DNA of 64,000 nucleotides, taken from Magnetospirillum sp. ME-1 (GTDB lineage: Bacteria > Pseudomonadota > Alphaproteobacteria > Rhodospirillales > Magnetospirillaceae). The notes beneath the pieces were generated by a model. The model was not told the DNA's origin, made no database searches, and was given only the letters and a program-made list of their open reading frames with translations. The DNA is taken from positions 3,142,926-3,206,925 of the forward strand of contig NZ_CP015848.1 in the NCBI RefSeq assembly GCF_002105535.1, in the 5' to 3' direction. This document shows, piece by piece, positions 1 through 10,714 of this stretch; position 1 is the first letter of the stretch, and each line of letters begins with the position of its first letter. Both the position numbers and the translations under genes were made by a program.

Positions 1-320
1 TCCAAAAGGCCGCCCGACAGTTCCAGCTGCCCGCCCGGCTCCAGGCTGATGGCGGCGCCGCAATGGTCGAACAGGGCGATGACGTTGGGGCCTTCGAACA
101 CCGGCTCCCAGCCCAATGCCGCAAGGCCGTCCAGCATGGCCTTGACGCCGTTGTCGCCCTCATAGGGCAGCGGCTTCAGGTCGGCGTTGGAAAAGCCGAA
201 CTTCTCGTGCTCGGTCCCGATGCGCCAGGACGTCTTGGGCTTGCACCCGGATTCCAGGTATTCGACCAGCTGGTGCTTGCCGGCGATGGGCTCGCCGCTG
301 GGCTTGGCGGGTGCGGACAT
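1..320 (-). CDS. gshA: Glutamate-cysteine ligase, N-terminal part (cut by window edge)
   Basis: Reading the minus strand from the ATG at 320 gives about 106 residues before the window ends. They contain an [11 protein letters not shown] stretch and a later GGQLELSG stretch, both typical of the plant/alphaproteobacterial type of glutamate-cysteine ligase, which makes gamma-glutamylcysteine, the first step of glutathione synthesis. The stretch ahead of GTEHEKFGF (about residues 15-30) looks like the usual start of the family. An AGGAT sequence lies about 14 bases before the ATG. The gene is divergent from panD, with 163 bases between the starts. The C-terminal three quarters, including most of the active site, lie outside the window. 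Confidence 0.85.
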   Translation of the reverse strand, partial: MSAPAKPSGEPIAGKHQLVEYLESGCKPKTSWRIGTEHEKFGFSNADLKPLPYEGDNGVKAMLDGLAALGWEPVFEGPNVIALFDHCGAAISLEPGGQLELSGGLL

Positions 321-483
321 GGGAGGAGTTATCCTACTGAGCAACTCGGAGCCACAGCAAACGACAGGGCGCATGAGGGCGTCAAGCGCCGAATCCTCGT
401 GCCTGCATTCAATAAGATGTTGCGGAAGAGGGCCCGGTACGTTTACGTCACTGCATTATGCTGCAAGTTTGTTCCGGTGCCCC

Positions 484-1026
484 ATGATGAAGATCATCCG
501 CGCGAAGCTGCATGGCATTCGCGTCACCAATGCCGACCTCAACTATCACGGCTCGATCACCCTCGATCCCGAGCAGTGCGAGATGGCCGGCATCTATCCC
601 ATGGAATTCGTCGACATCTGGAACAAGAACTCGGCGGCGCGAATCTCCACCTACGTCATCTTCGGCGAGCCCGGTTCGCGCTGCTGCGTGCTGAACGGTG
701 CCGCCGCGCGGACCTGCCAGAAGGGCGACGAGCTGATCATCGCGGCGTCCGCCGACATCCCGGGGCCGGAAAAGCTCTACGAGATCAAGCCGCGCATCCT
801 GACCTTCCTGCCCGACAACCACGTGGATCAGGTGCTGTACTACGACGTCTTCCAAAGCGAGAAGCGCCCCTACGACTTCCGCATCGTCGACGCCGACAAG
901 CACACCATCGAGAGCTGCCATACCTGGCCCAACGTGGACGTCTTCAAGGTCCGCGCCGATCTGGCCGCCAAGGGTTGGTCCGAGGCGGAGATCGATTCCT
1001 TCATCAAGTCCCACTTCTCGCTTTGA
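484..1026 (+). CDS. panD: Aspartate 1-decarboxylase with an unusual C-terminal extension
   Basis: PanD converts aspartate to beta-alanine for pantothenate and CoA synthesis, using a pyruvoyl group made by self-cleavage between Gly and Ser. The self-cleavage pair is present (G23-S24, after Y21), as are K8, H10 and the R53-x-S-T-Y57 stretch that corresponds to catalytic residues of the E. coli enzyme. The NGAAAR segment also matches. The protein is 180 residues, whereas E. coli PanD has 126; about 60 residues after the usual end (from about 118) have no counterpart that I recognise. Two adjacent ATGs (484, 487) could start it; I chose the first, and neither has a strong ribosome site. queC follows 4 bases after the stop, so the two are probably cotranscribed. 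Confidence 0.85.
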   Translation: MMKIIRAKLHGIRVTNADLNYHGSITLDPEQCEMAGIYPMEFVDIWNKNSAARISTYVIFGEPGSRCCVLNGAAARTCQKGDELIIAASADIPGPEKLYEIKPRILTFLPDNHVDQVLYYDVFQSEKRPYDFRIVDADKHTIESCHTWPNVDVFKVRADLAAKGWSEAEIDSFIKSHFSL

Positions 1027-1030
1027 GATC

Positions 1031-1714
1031 ATGAAGCCGGCGATCGTCCTGCTGTCCGGTGGCCTCGATTCCGCCACGGTGCTGGCCATCGCCAAGGCCG
1101 AGGGCTTTGCGCCCGCCGCGCTGACCTTCCGCTACGGCCAGCGCCACGCGGTCGAGATCCGCGCCGCCCAGCGGGTGGCCGCCGCCCTGGGAGTGAATGA
1201 CCACCGCATCGCCGACATCGATCTGCGGGTGTTCGGCGGTTCGGCCCTGACGTCGGACATCGCGGTACCCAAGGGCGAGCTGGACGAGGCGATTCCGGCG
1301 GGCATTCCGGTCACCTACGTGCCGGCGCGCAACACCATCATGCTGTCCTTCGCCCTGGCCTTCGCCGAGGTGATCGGCGCCGCCGACATCTTCGTCGGCG
1401 TCAATGCCGTGGATTATTCCGGCTATCCCGATTGCCGCCCCGACTACATCAAGGCGTTCGAAGCCATGGCCAACCTCGCCACCAAGGCGGCGGTGGAAGG
1501 CACGCCCCTGCGGCTGCACACCCCGCTGATCGACCTGACCAAGGGCCAGATCATCCGGCGGGGGCTGGATCTCGGCGTGGATTATTCCATCACCTCCACC
1601 TGCTACGACCCGGACGGGCAGGGCCGCGCCTGCGGTCATTGCGATTCCTGCCGGCTGCGGCTCAAGGGCTTCGCCGAGGCCGGTCTGGCCGACCCGGCGG
1701 AGTACGCGCCATGA
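1031..1714 (+). CDS. queC: 7-cyano-7-deazaguanine synthase
   Basis: QueC converts 7-carboxy-7-deazaguanine to preQ0, the precursor of queuosine in tRNA. The N-terminal ATP-binding PP-loop SGGLDS is at residues 9-14. Four cysteines near the C-terminus (about 191, 201, 204, 207; C-x9-C-x2-C-x2-C) form the family's zinc site. At 227 residues the length is normal. The gene starts 4 bases after panD and its stop overlaps the next start (ATGA), giving a three-gene unit. No other queuosine gene lies in the window. Confidence 0.95.
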   Translation: MKPAIVLLSGGLDSATVLAIAKAEGFAPAALTFRYGQRHAVEIRAAQRVAAALGVNDHRIADIDLRVFGGSALTSDIAVPKGELDEAIPAGIPVTYVPARNTIMLSFALAFAEVIGAADIFVGVNAVDYSGYPDCRPDYIKAFEAMANLATKAAVEGTPLRLHTPLIDLTKGQIIRRGLDLGVDYSITSTCYDPDGQGRACGHCDSCRLRLKGFAEAGLADPAEYAP

Positions 1715-2445
1715 GGTGGGCGGCGCCCGCCGTCCTCGCCCTGGCCGTCGGGCTGGCGGCGGGGCCGGGCGTCGCCGCCGATCTTCATGTCATCTCGCAG
1801 ATTCAGGGCGATCACCTCAGCAACCGGGGCTTCGAGGTGGTGCGCGAGGCCTATCGCCGCATCGGGCTGGAGGCGGCGGCCGACCTCCGCCCCAACGAGC
1901 GCGCCATCATCTCGGCCGACAGCGGCGACACCGACGGCGACACCATGCGCATGGCGGGACTGGAGAGCCGCTACCCCAATCTGGTTCGGGTTGCCGAGCC
2001 GGTCATGACCTTCGACACCATCGCCTTCACCGCCGGCTTGAGTTTTCCGGTGACCGGCTGGGAAAGCCTGCGCCCCTACTCCATTTGCGTGGTCCGGGGC
2101 TTCAAGCTGGGCGAGGCCGCCACCGAGGGCATGACCCGCGAGCTGGTCGCCACCAACGGGGCGGCTCTGCGCATGCTCAAGGCCGGGCATTGCCAGGTGG
2201 CGGCGCTGGGCGAGGCGGTGTGGCTGACCGTCGAGGAGCTGAAGCTGGGGCCGGTCCGGGCGCTGAACACGCCGGTCGCGGTCACGCCCCTTTACCATTA
2301 TGTCAATGCCCGCCATGCCCATCTGGCGCCCAAACTGGCCGAAGCCTTGAAAACCATGCGCCGGGACGGGACCATCGACGGCATCCTGGCCACCGACCGG
2401 GCGGCCGTCCAGGCGGCGCGCGAGCGCAATTCGGTCAGGGACTGA
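1711..2445 (+). CDS. Periplasmic amino-acid-type solute-binding protein
   Basis: A 244-residue protein with a hydrophobic, alanine-rich signal peptide (about residues 1-23, cleavage after GVAA). It is followed by a domain that looks like the family 3 solute-binding fold: an early segment about becoming a receptor of small ligands, a middle TFDTIAF segment and a late segment describing repeated cycles of short helices. There is no membrane segment after the signal peptide and no transporter permease or ATPase gene nearby. Similar orphan proteins are often periplasmic sensors or feed a distant system; the ligand cannot be told. The start overlaps the queC stop as ATGA. The last 11 bases overlap the 3' end of the convergent asparagine synthetase gene. 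Confidence 0.65.
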   Translation: MRWAAPAVLALAVGLAAGPGVAADLHVISQIQGDHLSNRGFEVVREAYRRIGLEAAADLRPNERAIISADSGDTDGDTMRMAGLESRYPNLVRVAEPVMTFDTIAFTAGLSFPVTGWESLRPYSICVVRGFKLGEAATEGMTRELVATNGAALRMLKAGHCQVAALGEAVWLTVEELKLGPVRALNTPVAVTPLYHYVNARHAHLAPKLAEALKTMRRDGTIDGILATDRAAVQAARERNSVRD

Positions 2446-4351
2446 CGCTTTCCGCCCAAGCCTGGAACATCAGGGCGTGCCAGATCTCGTTCTGCCAGTT
2501 CTTGGCGCCCGAGCGATGCTCGCGCCAGCACCTCGCCACCAGGGACGCGTCGAGGAAGCCCTGGCGGCGCAGCCTGTCCTCGGACAGCAGGTCGTCGGCC
2601 CAGCCCTTCAGTTCGCCGTTCAGCCAGCGGCGCAGCGGTACCTCGAAGCCCATCTTGGGGCGGTCCACCAGGGGGCGCGGCACATGGCGGTAAAGAACGT
2701 TGCGCAGCACCGCCTTGCCCACATCGCCCTCGATTTTTAGCGCGGTGGGCAGGCTCCAGGCGAATTCGGCGATGGCCAGCGCCAGGAAGGGCAGGCGGGC
2801 CTCGAGCGAGGCGCCCATGGTGGCGCGGTCGGTCTTGACGCACAGATCGTCGGGAAGATAGCCCATGGCGTCCAGCACCATGGTGGCCAGGGCATCGTCA
2901 CGCATTCCCGGCGTCGGCGCGGTGAACAGGCTTTCGACCCGGCCGGCGCCCGGCACCACGTCGGCGATGCCGCGCCAGCGGCAATAGTGCAGGCCCAGCA
3001 ATTCGGCCAGCGACCGGGTCTCCAGACGCTCGGCCTCGCGCCCCAGGCGGTGGCCGGGATGGCTGCGGCGTTTGGCGAATCCTCCGGCCAGGGCGGCCAG
3101 GCCTTCCGCCGGTCGGCTCAGGCAGCGGGCCGCCGCCGCGCCCAGGCTCTTGACGCCGCCGGGCAGGCCTTGCAGGGCCTGCCAGTCCTTAGGGATGGAA
3201 CGGTAGATGCCATAGCCGCCGAACAGCTCGTCGGCGCCGTCGCCCGACAGGGCCACCGTGACGCTTTTGCGCGTCACCTGGGCCAGCAGGGCGGTGGGCA
3301 GGGCGGCGGCATCGGCGAAGGGTTCGTCGTACAGGTGGGGCAGGTGCGGCACCACGTCCAGGGCTTCGCGGTCGCTGATCCGCACCTCGGTGTGAATGGT
3401 GCCCAGGTGATCGGCCACGGCGCGGGCGTGGGGGCTTTCGTCCAGGCCCGCCTGGTCGAAGCCGATGGTGAAGGAATGGACCGGCTCGGACGACAATTGC
3501 CGCATCAGGGCGGCGGTGATGGAGGAATCGATGCCGCCCGACAGGAAGACCCCCACCGGCACGTCGGCCTGCATGCGAAGCGCAACCGAATCCCGCAGCA
3601 GCTCTTCCAGCCGGTCGGCGGCCTGTCGGGCGGAGCCGGTGAAGCCCCCCTCCTGCCGGGCCGCGCATTGGGCGGCCGACCAGTAGGGCCGGACCGCGAC
3701 CTCGCCCGCCTTCACCCGCATCACATGACCGGGCGGCAGCTTGAACACGCCGGGATGGATGGTGTGGGGCGCCGGAATCCAGCCCAGCCGCATGAACAGC
3801 GCCAGGACGTCGCGGTCGATGCCGCCTTGCCAGCCGGGATGGGCGGCCAGCGCCTTCAACTCCGAGCCGAACAGCAACGCGCCGCCCGCTTGCGTCCAAT
3901 ACAGCGGCTTCTCGCCGAAGCGGTCGCGGGCCAGGGTGAGGGTGCGCTCAAGGCGGTCCCACAGGGCAAAGGCGAACATGCCGTCGAAGGCGGACAGCGC
4001 CTCGTCCACGCCCCAGGCGGAAACCGCCTCCAGCAGCACCTCGGTATCGGAATGGCCGCGCCAGGCGGTGGTGCCGCCCAGGCGTTCGCGCAAGGCGGCG
4101 TGGTTGTAGATCTCGCCGTTGAAGCTGATCACCCAGCGCCCGTCGTGGGACGCCATGGGCTGGTGGCCCTGGGGGGACAGGTCGAGAATGGCCAGCCGGC
4201 GGAACCCCAGCGCCACGCCCGCCTCGTCATCCACCCAGGCGCCGTCGTCGTCGGGGCCGCGATGGACCAGGGTGCCGGCCATGGCGCGCACCACCCTGTT
4301 CCGGTCGGGGGTGGCGGCGGTCAGATCAAGGAAGCCGGCGAAGCCGCACAT
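2435..4351 (-). CDS. asnB: Asparagine synthetase (glutamine-hydrolysing)
   Basis: The 638-residue protein begins MCGFAGF, so Cys2 becomes the N-terminal nucleophile of the class II glutaminase domain. RGPDDDG and the NGEIYN segment also fit that domain. The synthetase half has the PP-loop SGGIDSS around residue 270 and a later SGDGADELFGGY segment. It makes asparagine from aspartate, glutamine and ATP. Relatives of this size also occur in polysaccharide or lipopeptide clusters, where they amidate other substrates, but no such genes lie next to it. The TPR-methyltransferase gene is 32 bases upstream on the same strand, so cotranscription is likely. Confidence 0.9.
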   Translation of the reverse strand: MCGFAGFLDLTAATPDRNRVVRAMAGTLVHRGPDDDGAWVDDEAGVALGFRRLAILDLSPQGHQPMASHDGRWVISFNGEIYNHAALRERLGGTTAWRGHSDTEVLLEAVSAWGVDEALSAFDGMFAFALWDRLERTLTLARDRFGEKPLYWTQAGGALLFGSELKALAAHPGWQGGIDRDVLALFMRLGWIPAPHTIHPGVFKLPPGHVMRVKAGEVAVRPYWSAAQCAARQEGGFTGSARQAADRLEELLRDSVALRMQADVPVGVFLSGGIDSSITAALMRQLSSEPVHSFTIGFDQAGLDESPHARAVADHLGTIHTEVRISDREALDVVPHLPHLYDEPFADAAALPTALLAQVTRKSVTVALSGDGADELFGGYGIYRSIPKDWQALQGLPGGVKSLGAAAARCLSRPAEGLAALAGGFAKRRSHPGHRLGREAERLETRSLAELLGLHYCRWRGIADVVPGAGRVESLFTAPTPGMRDDALATMVLDAMGYLPDDLCVKTDRATMGASLEARLPFLALAIAEFAWSLPTALKIEGDVGKAVLRNVLYRHVPRPLVDRPKMGFEVPLRRWLNGELKGWADDLLSEDRLRRQGFLDASLVARCWREHRSGAKNWQNEIWHALMFQAWAESVSP

Positions 4352-4383
4352 GCGGTGTCAATCCAGGTGGAGTCGCCCGGACC

Positions 4384-6003
4384 TTATCCCTTGCGCAAGA
4401 CCACGACAAGGCCGGGGACGTCCTCACCCGCCTCCTGGCGGGTGGAGGCGCGCTCCATGGAGGTCACGGCGAAGCCGTTTTCGGTGGCCGCCGTCTCGAC
4501 GTAATCGGGCGAGTGGGCATAGCGGTTCTTGGCCCCCAGGACGTAGGAGGCGCAATCCTCGGCCCGCTCCACCGTGAAGGCGAAGATGCCGCCTGGCCGC
4601 AAGGCGCGCGCCGTGGCGGCCATGATGTCGCTCAACTCGCCGAAATAGACCAGGACGTCGGCGGCTACCACCAGGTCATAGGCCTCGGGCCGCCGCTTGA
4701 GGCCGGCGACCAGTTCGCCCACCTCCAGCCCGTCATAGAGGCCGCGGGCGCGGGCCTTGTCCACCATGGCGCCCGACAGGTCGATGCCGTCCAGGCGGGC
4801 GGCCAGGGGGCGCAGCACCGGGGCGGCCAGCCCGGTGCCGCAGCCGGCATCCAGCACGTCCAGCCCCCGGCGGCCGTCCAGGGACTTGTCCAGGGCCTGG
4901 GCCAGCAGGGCGGGGGCGCGGTAGGCCAGCTTGTTCACCAGGGCGGTATCGAACTTCTCGGCGTAATCGTCGAACAACTGGCGGACATAGGCGTCGGGGG
5001 CGCGGTCCGGCGTGGCCCTGGCCCCGGCCTGGGCCAGTCCCAGGGCCGCTCCGTGGCGGTCCTCGGGATCGAGGTCGAGGCAGCGGCGGAAATGCTTGGC
5101 CGCACGCTCCTTCTGGCCCAGTGCCAGACGCTCCTCGGCCAGGCAATACTGGGCATGGACCGAATCGGGGGCGGCGGTGACCGCCCGCTCGAAGGCGGCG
5201 GCGGCGGCCTCGGGCATGCCCAGGGAGCGGCGGACCAGACCCAGTTCCAGCCAGCCGGAGGGGTCGCGGGAATTGAGCTTGGTGGCGCGCTCGGCGTGGA
5301 CCCTGGCGTCGTCCAGCCGGCCCTGGGCACGCAGCGCGGCGGCCAGATTGGCCCTGGTGCCCGCATGGTCGCGGCGCAGATCCGCCGCGCCCGACAGCAC
5401 CGCCACCGCCCGGTCGTGCTGGCCCAGCGCCCCCAGCACCAGCCCGTAATTGTTCAGCGCCACCGCCCAGTCGGGGCGGAGCTCCAGGGCACGTTCCAGC
5501 ATGCCCGCCGCCTCGGCGTGCCGGCCCTCCTGATGCAGCAGGGTGCCCAGCGTGCACAGGGCCTCGGCGTGGCGGGGCGCCACCTCGACCGCCCGCCGCG
5601 CGTGCTCCAGGGCCTCGGCCTTGTTGCGGCCCAGCCGGCCCAGCAGATCGGCCAGCCGGGCGTTGGCCTCGGCGTGGTTGGCATCCTGGGACAGGATGGT
5701 GCGGTAATGCAGGATGGCGCTGTTGAAATTGTCCTGGGCCTCCAGGGCGCGCCCCAGCGCCAGGCGCGGCACCGTCTGGTTGGGGTCGGCGGCCACCGCC
5801 CGGGTCAGGTGGTCGGCCGCCCGCTTGGCCTGACCCTGGTTCAGGGCGATGAGGCCCAGCAGGTAATGGGCTCCACCGAAATCGGGGCGCGCCTCGACGA
5901 TGGTGCGCGCCAGGCGCCGGGCTTCGGCAATGTTGCCGTCGTCCCAGGCCTGCATGGCGCGGCCGAAAGCCTCGCCGATATTCAGCGGCTTGTCGCTAGA
6001 CAT
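4384..6003 (-). CDS. TPR-repeat protein fused to a SAM-dependent methyltransferase
   Basis: About the first 340 residues are tandem TPR helices, with repeated alanine-rich pairs such as LGLIALNQGQ and YGLVLGALGQ. The last 190 residues form a class I methyltransferase: the SAM-binding loop is LDAGCGTGL at about 385-395, followed by the acidic GIDLSGAM strand. The target is unknown; the TPR part suggests a protein partner or substrate. The open frame extends to a TTG at 6012, but a GAGGAG site sits 9 bases before the ATG at 6003, which decides the start. asnB follows closely on the same strand. Confidence 0.8.
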   Translation of the reverse strand: MSSDKPLNIGEAFGRAMQAWDDGNIAEARRLARTIVEARPDFGGAHYLLGLIALNQGQAKRAADHLTRAVAADPNQTVPRLALGRALEAQDNFNSAILHYRTILSQDANHAEANARLADLLGRLGRNKAEALEHARRAVEVAPRHAEALCTLGTLLHQEGRHAEAAGMLERALELRPDWAVALNNYGLVLGALGQHDRAVAVLSGAADLRRDHAGTRANLAAALRAQGRLDDARVHAERATKLNSRDPSGWLELGLVRRSLGMPEAAAAAFERAVTAAPDSVHAQYCLAEERLALGQKERAAKHFRRCLDLDPEDRHGAALGLAQAGARATPDRAPDAYVRQLFDDYAEKFDTALVNKLAYRAPALLAQALDKSLDGRRGLDVLDAGCGTGLAAPVLRPLAARLDGIDLSGAMVDKARARGLYDGLEVGELVAGLKRRPEAYDLVVAADVLVYFGELSDIMAATARALRPGGIFAFTVERAEDCASYVLGAKNRYAHSPDYVETAATENGFAVTSMERASTRQEAGEDVPGLVVVLRKG

Positions 6004-6093
6004 GATGATCAACTCCTCATTCCAGCATAGGCCGCCCGGCCAAGGGCGAGCAATGCGGGAAAAGAGAGGGCTGTGTTAGGGCTTGCGAATAGG

Positions 6094-6110
6094 AACGGTA
6101 TTTGTTACAT
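6094..6110. promoter_or_regulatory. Operator-like sequence upstream of the Rrf2 gene
   Basis: The sequence AACGGTATTTGTTACAT ends 7 bases before the Rrf2 start codon. It resembles AACAGGTACCATTACAT ahead of the wrbA-like gene (6576-6592): both have AAC, a GGTA core and TTACAT, allowing a one-base shift. Shared sites ahead of a regulator and its neighbour suggest autoregulation. This is a reading by eye. Confidence 0.35.
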
Positions 6111-6117
6111 ATCCCCC

Positions 6118-6540
6118 ATGGCCAGAAACTGCCGCTTCGCCGTCGCCGTCCACATCGCCTCGCTGCTCGCCACCATGGAGGGGCAGGCCTGCACGTCGGA
6201 ATGGATCGCCGGTTCGGTCAACACCAATCCGGTGGTGGTGCGCCGCCTGCTGTCGGCCCTGGCCAAGGCCGGTCTGGTCAGCTCGACGCGGGGCAGCGCC
6301 GGCGGATCGGTGCTGGCGCGGCCCGCCGACCGTATCTCGCTGCTCGACATCCATCGGGCGGTGGACGAGGACGATGAGCCGGCGTTGCACAACCAGCCGC
6401 CCAATCCGGCCTGTCCGGTGGGGCGCAACATCCAGACGGTGCTGCTTCGGGTGATCGAACGCGCCGACGCCGCCCGCGACGCGGTGCTGTCCACCACCAA
6501 ACTGTCCGAGGTGGTCGGCGCCCTGAAGGCCGAGGCGTAA
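6118..6540 (+). CDS. Rrf2-family transcriptional regulator
   Basis: A 140-residue Rrf2-type DNA-binding protein. The winged helix lies in the N-terminal 75 residues, with the recognition region SVNTNPVVVRRLL and wing TRGSAGGSVLARP. The C-terminal part has NPACPVGRNIQ, typical of the YwnA-like branch. It lacks the three clustered cysteines that bind iron-sulfur clusters in IscR and NsrR, but has scattered cysteines (about 5, 24 and 100) that could sense redox state. I chose the ATG at 6118, where homology begins, over upstream in-frame starts. The wrbA-like gene follows 65 bases later in the same direction and is the likely target. Confidence 0.85.
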   Translation: MARNCRFAVAVHIASLLATMEGQACTSEWIAGSVNTNPVVVRRLLSALAKAGLVSSTRGSAGGSVLARPADRISLLDIHRAVDEDDEPALHNQPPNPACPVGRNIQTVLLRVIERADAARDAVLSTTKLSEVVGALKAEA

Positions 6541-6570
6541 GAGGTCCCTATTTTTTTAGGGTTAAACGTA

Positions 6571-6592
6571 ACAGTAACAGGTACCATTACAT
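6571..6592. promoter_or_regulatory. Partly palindromic operator-like site upstream of the WrbA-like gene
   Basis: ACAGTAACAGGTACCATTACAT is centred on GGTACC, with GTAA and TTAC arms on either side (slightly unequal spacing). It lies between a T-rich stretch (6549-6557) and the AAGGAGA ribosome site of the following gene. Its similarity to 6094-6110 suggests binding by the Rrf2 protein. Confidence 0.4.
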
Positions 6593-6605
6593 CAAGGAGA
6601 GCAAC

Positions 6606-7169
6606 ATGACTTCCATCGCCATCGTGTTCCATTCCGGCTACGGCCACACCAAGGTTATCGCCGAGGCGGTCGCCGAAGGAGCCGCCCAGGTCGCCGGGGC
6701 GGAGGTTCACCTGATTCCCGCCGACGAGGCCGAGGCCAAGGCCGCCGTGCTGGACGCGGCCGATGCCATCGTCTTCGGCTCGCCCACCTACATGGGCTCG
6801 GTCTCGGCCAGGTTCAAAGAGTTCATGGAGTGGAGCTCCAAGACCTGGTACGGCCGCGGTTGGACCGACAAGGTGGCGGCGGGCTTCACCGTTTCGGCCA
6901 GCCAGAGCGGCGACAAGCTGAACGCCCTGATCCAGCTGTCCATCTTCGCCGCCCAGCACGGCATGGTCTGGGTGGGCCTGGACCTGCTGCCCGGCAACAA
7001 CAATTCCAAGGGCAGCGTCGAGGATCTGAACCGGCTGGGCAGCTTCCTCGGCGCCATGGCCCAGGCCAATGCCGACCAGGGACCGGAAGGCGTCACCGAA
7101 GCCGACCGCAAGACCGCCGCCCACCTGGGCAAAAGGGTGGCCGAGGCGGCGGCGCGGTGGAAGAAGTAA
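6606..7169 (+). CDS. WrbA-like flavodoxin-fold NAD(P)H:quinone oxidoreductase
   Basis: The 187-residue protein has a flavodoxin fold. The FMN phosphate loop follows the first strand (HSGYGHTKVIAEA), and GSPTYMGSVSARFKEFME is the typical second flavin-binding loop. This family reduces quinones by two electrons and limits redox cycling. It is close to WrbA, although true WrbA proteins have a longer insertion, so I leave the symbol empty. An AAGGAGA site lies 6 bases before the ATG. The upstream Rrf2 gene and shared operator-like sites point to redox- or quinone-responsive control. A hairpin follows the stop. Confidence 0.8.
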   Translation: MTSIAIVFHSGYGHTKVIAEAVAEGAAQVAGAEVHLIPADEAEAKAAVLDAADAIVFGSPTYMGSVSARFKEFMEWSSKTWYGRGWTDKVAAGFTVSASQSGDKLNALIQLSIFAAQHGMVWVGLDLLPGNNNSKGSVEDLNRLGSFLGAMAQANADQGPEGVTEADRKTAAHLGKRVAEAAARWKK

Positions 7170-7176
7170 GGGACAA

Positions 7177-7198
7177 GGGGACGGCTCCGGCCGTCCCC
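7177..7198 (+). terminator. Hairpin after the WrbA-like gene
   Basis: GGGGACGGC and GCCGTCCCC form a perfect 9-bp stem with a 4-base loop, 8 bases after the stop. There is no clear T run, so termination may be weak or need Rho. Confidence 0.5.
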
Positions 7199-7255
7199 GC
7201 TTCTCGGGGTTTCGGTGTATTGACGAAAGTACAATCGCACACTTAACCTGAGGTT

Positions 7256-9430
<2,175 letters not shown>

Positions 9431-10714
9431 AGGCTGCCGCAGATCAAGATGCGGGCGGGACCGGGGCCCGAGGCGGTCAGCTCGGCGATGGCCGCCGCCA
9501 CCGATGCCGAGGGCCGGGCGTCCAGGCAGAAGTGCCGGGTGGCCGCCGCGGCGGCGTCCTCGGCCGCCAGCGTCGCCGCCTCGCCGGGAATGGCGACGGC
9601 GCGCAAGGAATGGAAGCGGGCCGCCAGCGGTTCCAGATAGCCGTCCACATCCTTGGTGGACAGGATGCCGAACACCGCCATCAGCGGCTTGTCGCGCCAC
9701 GAGCGGGCGTGCTGGGCGATGGCCTCGGCGGCGTGGGGATTATGGCCGCCGTCCAGCCACAGCTCCCACCCCCCTGGCAGCATGTCCACCAGCGGACCTT
9801 TGGTAAGGCGCTGCAGCCGGGCCGGCCACTCCACCGAGCGCAGCCCCAGGCCCAGCGCGCCTTCAGGGAAATCGGGAAAGACCGGAACCGGCGCGGTGCG
9901 CGACAGCCGCTCGACCGCCGCCAGGGCCAGGGCGGCGTTGCGGTACTGGAAGGCCCCGGCCAGGGCGGGGGCGGGCAGGCACCATTCCACCGACGGGCCG
10001 CGATAGACCAGGCCGCCATCGGGCGAGGTGCGGGCGAAGAAGTGCTCGCCCTCCTTGATCAGCGGCACGCCCAGTTCCAGCGAACGGGCGTCCAGCACCT
10101 TGGCCGCCTTGCGCCCCTGTTTGGCCACCACGCAGGCCACGCCCCGCTTCATGATGCCGGCCTTTTCGGCGGCGATGGCCTCGATGCGCCCCCCTAGGAA
10201 GCTTTCGTGGTCCATGGCGATGGGGGTGATGATGGTGAGCGCCGGGCGCTCAACTACGTTCGTTGCATCCAGGCGCCCGCCCAGTCCGGTCTCCAGGATG
10301 CACACTTCGGCGGGGGTCCGGGCGAAGGCCAGGAAGGCGGCCGCCGTGGTAATCTCGAAGAAGGTGACGGGGTTGCCCGCATTGGCCGCCTCCACCTCTT
10401 CCAGCAGGGCCAGCAGTTCCGGGTCGGTGGGCAGGGTTCCGGCGACGCGGATGCGTTCGGCGAAGCGCACCAGATGGGGGGAGGTGTAGACATGGGCCCG
10501 CATGCCCGCCGCCTCGAACAGGGCGCGCAGGGTGGCGACGGTCGAGCCCTTGCCGTTGGTGCCGGCCACATGGATGACCGGCGGCAGCCTGTCCTGGGGA
10601 TTGCCCAGCGCCTCGAGCAGGCGAGCCACGCGCTCCAGCGAGAGGTCGATGACCTTGGGGTGCAGCCGGGTCAGACGGTCGAGAATGCTGTCGATCATTG
10701 CGGGCCGAAAAGGG

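Noticed and set aside
2987-6030. Two 505-residue plus-strand frames (2987-4504 and 4513-6030)
   Set aside because: They are antisense to asnB and the TPR-methyltransferase, both clear genes.
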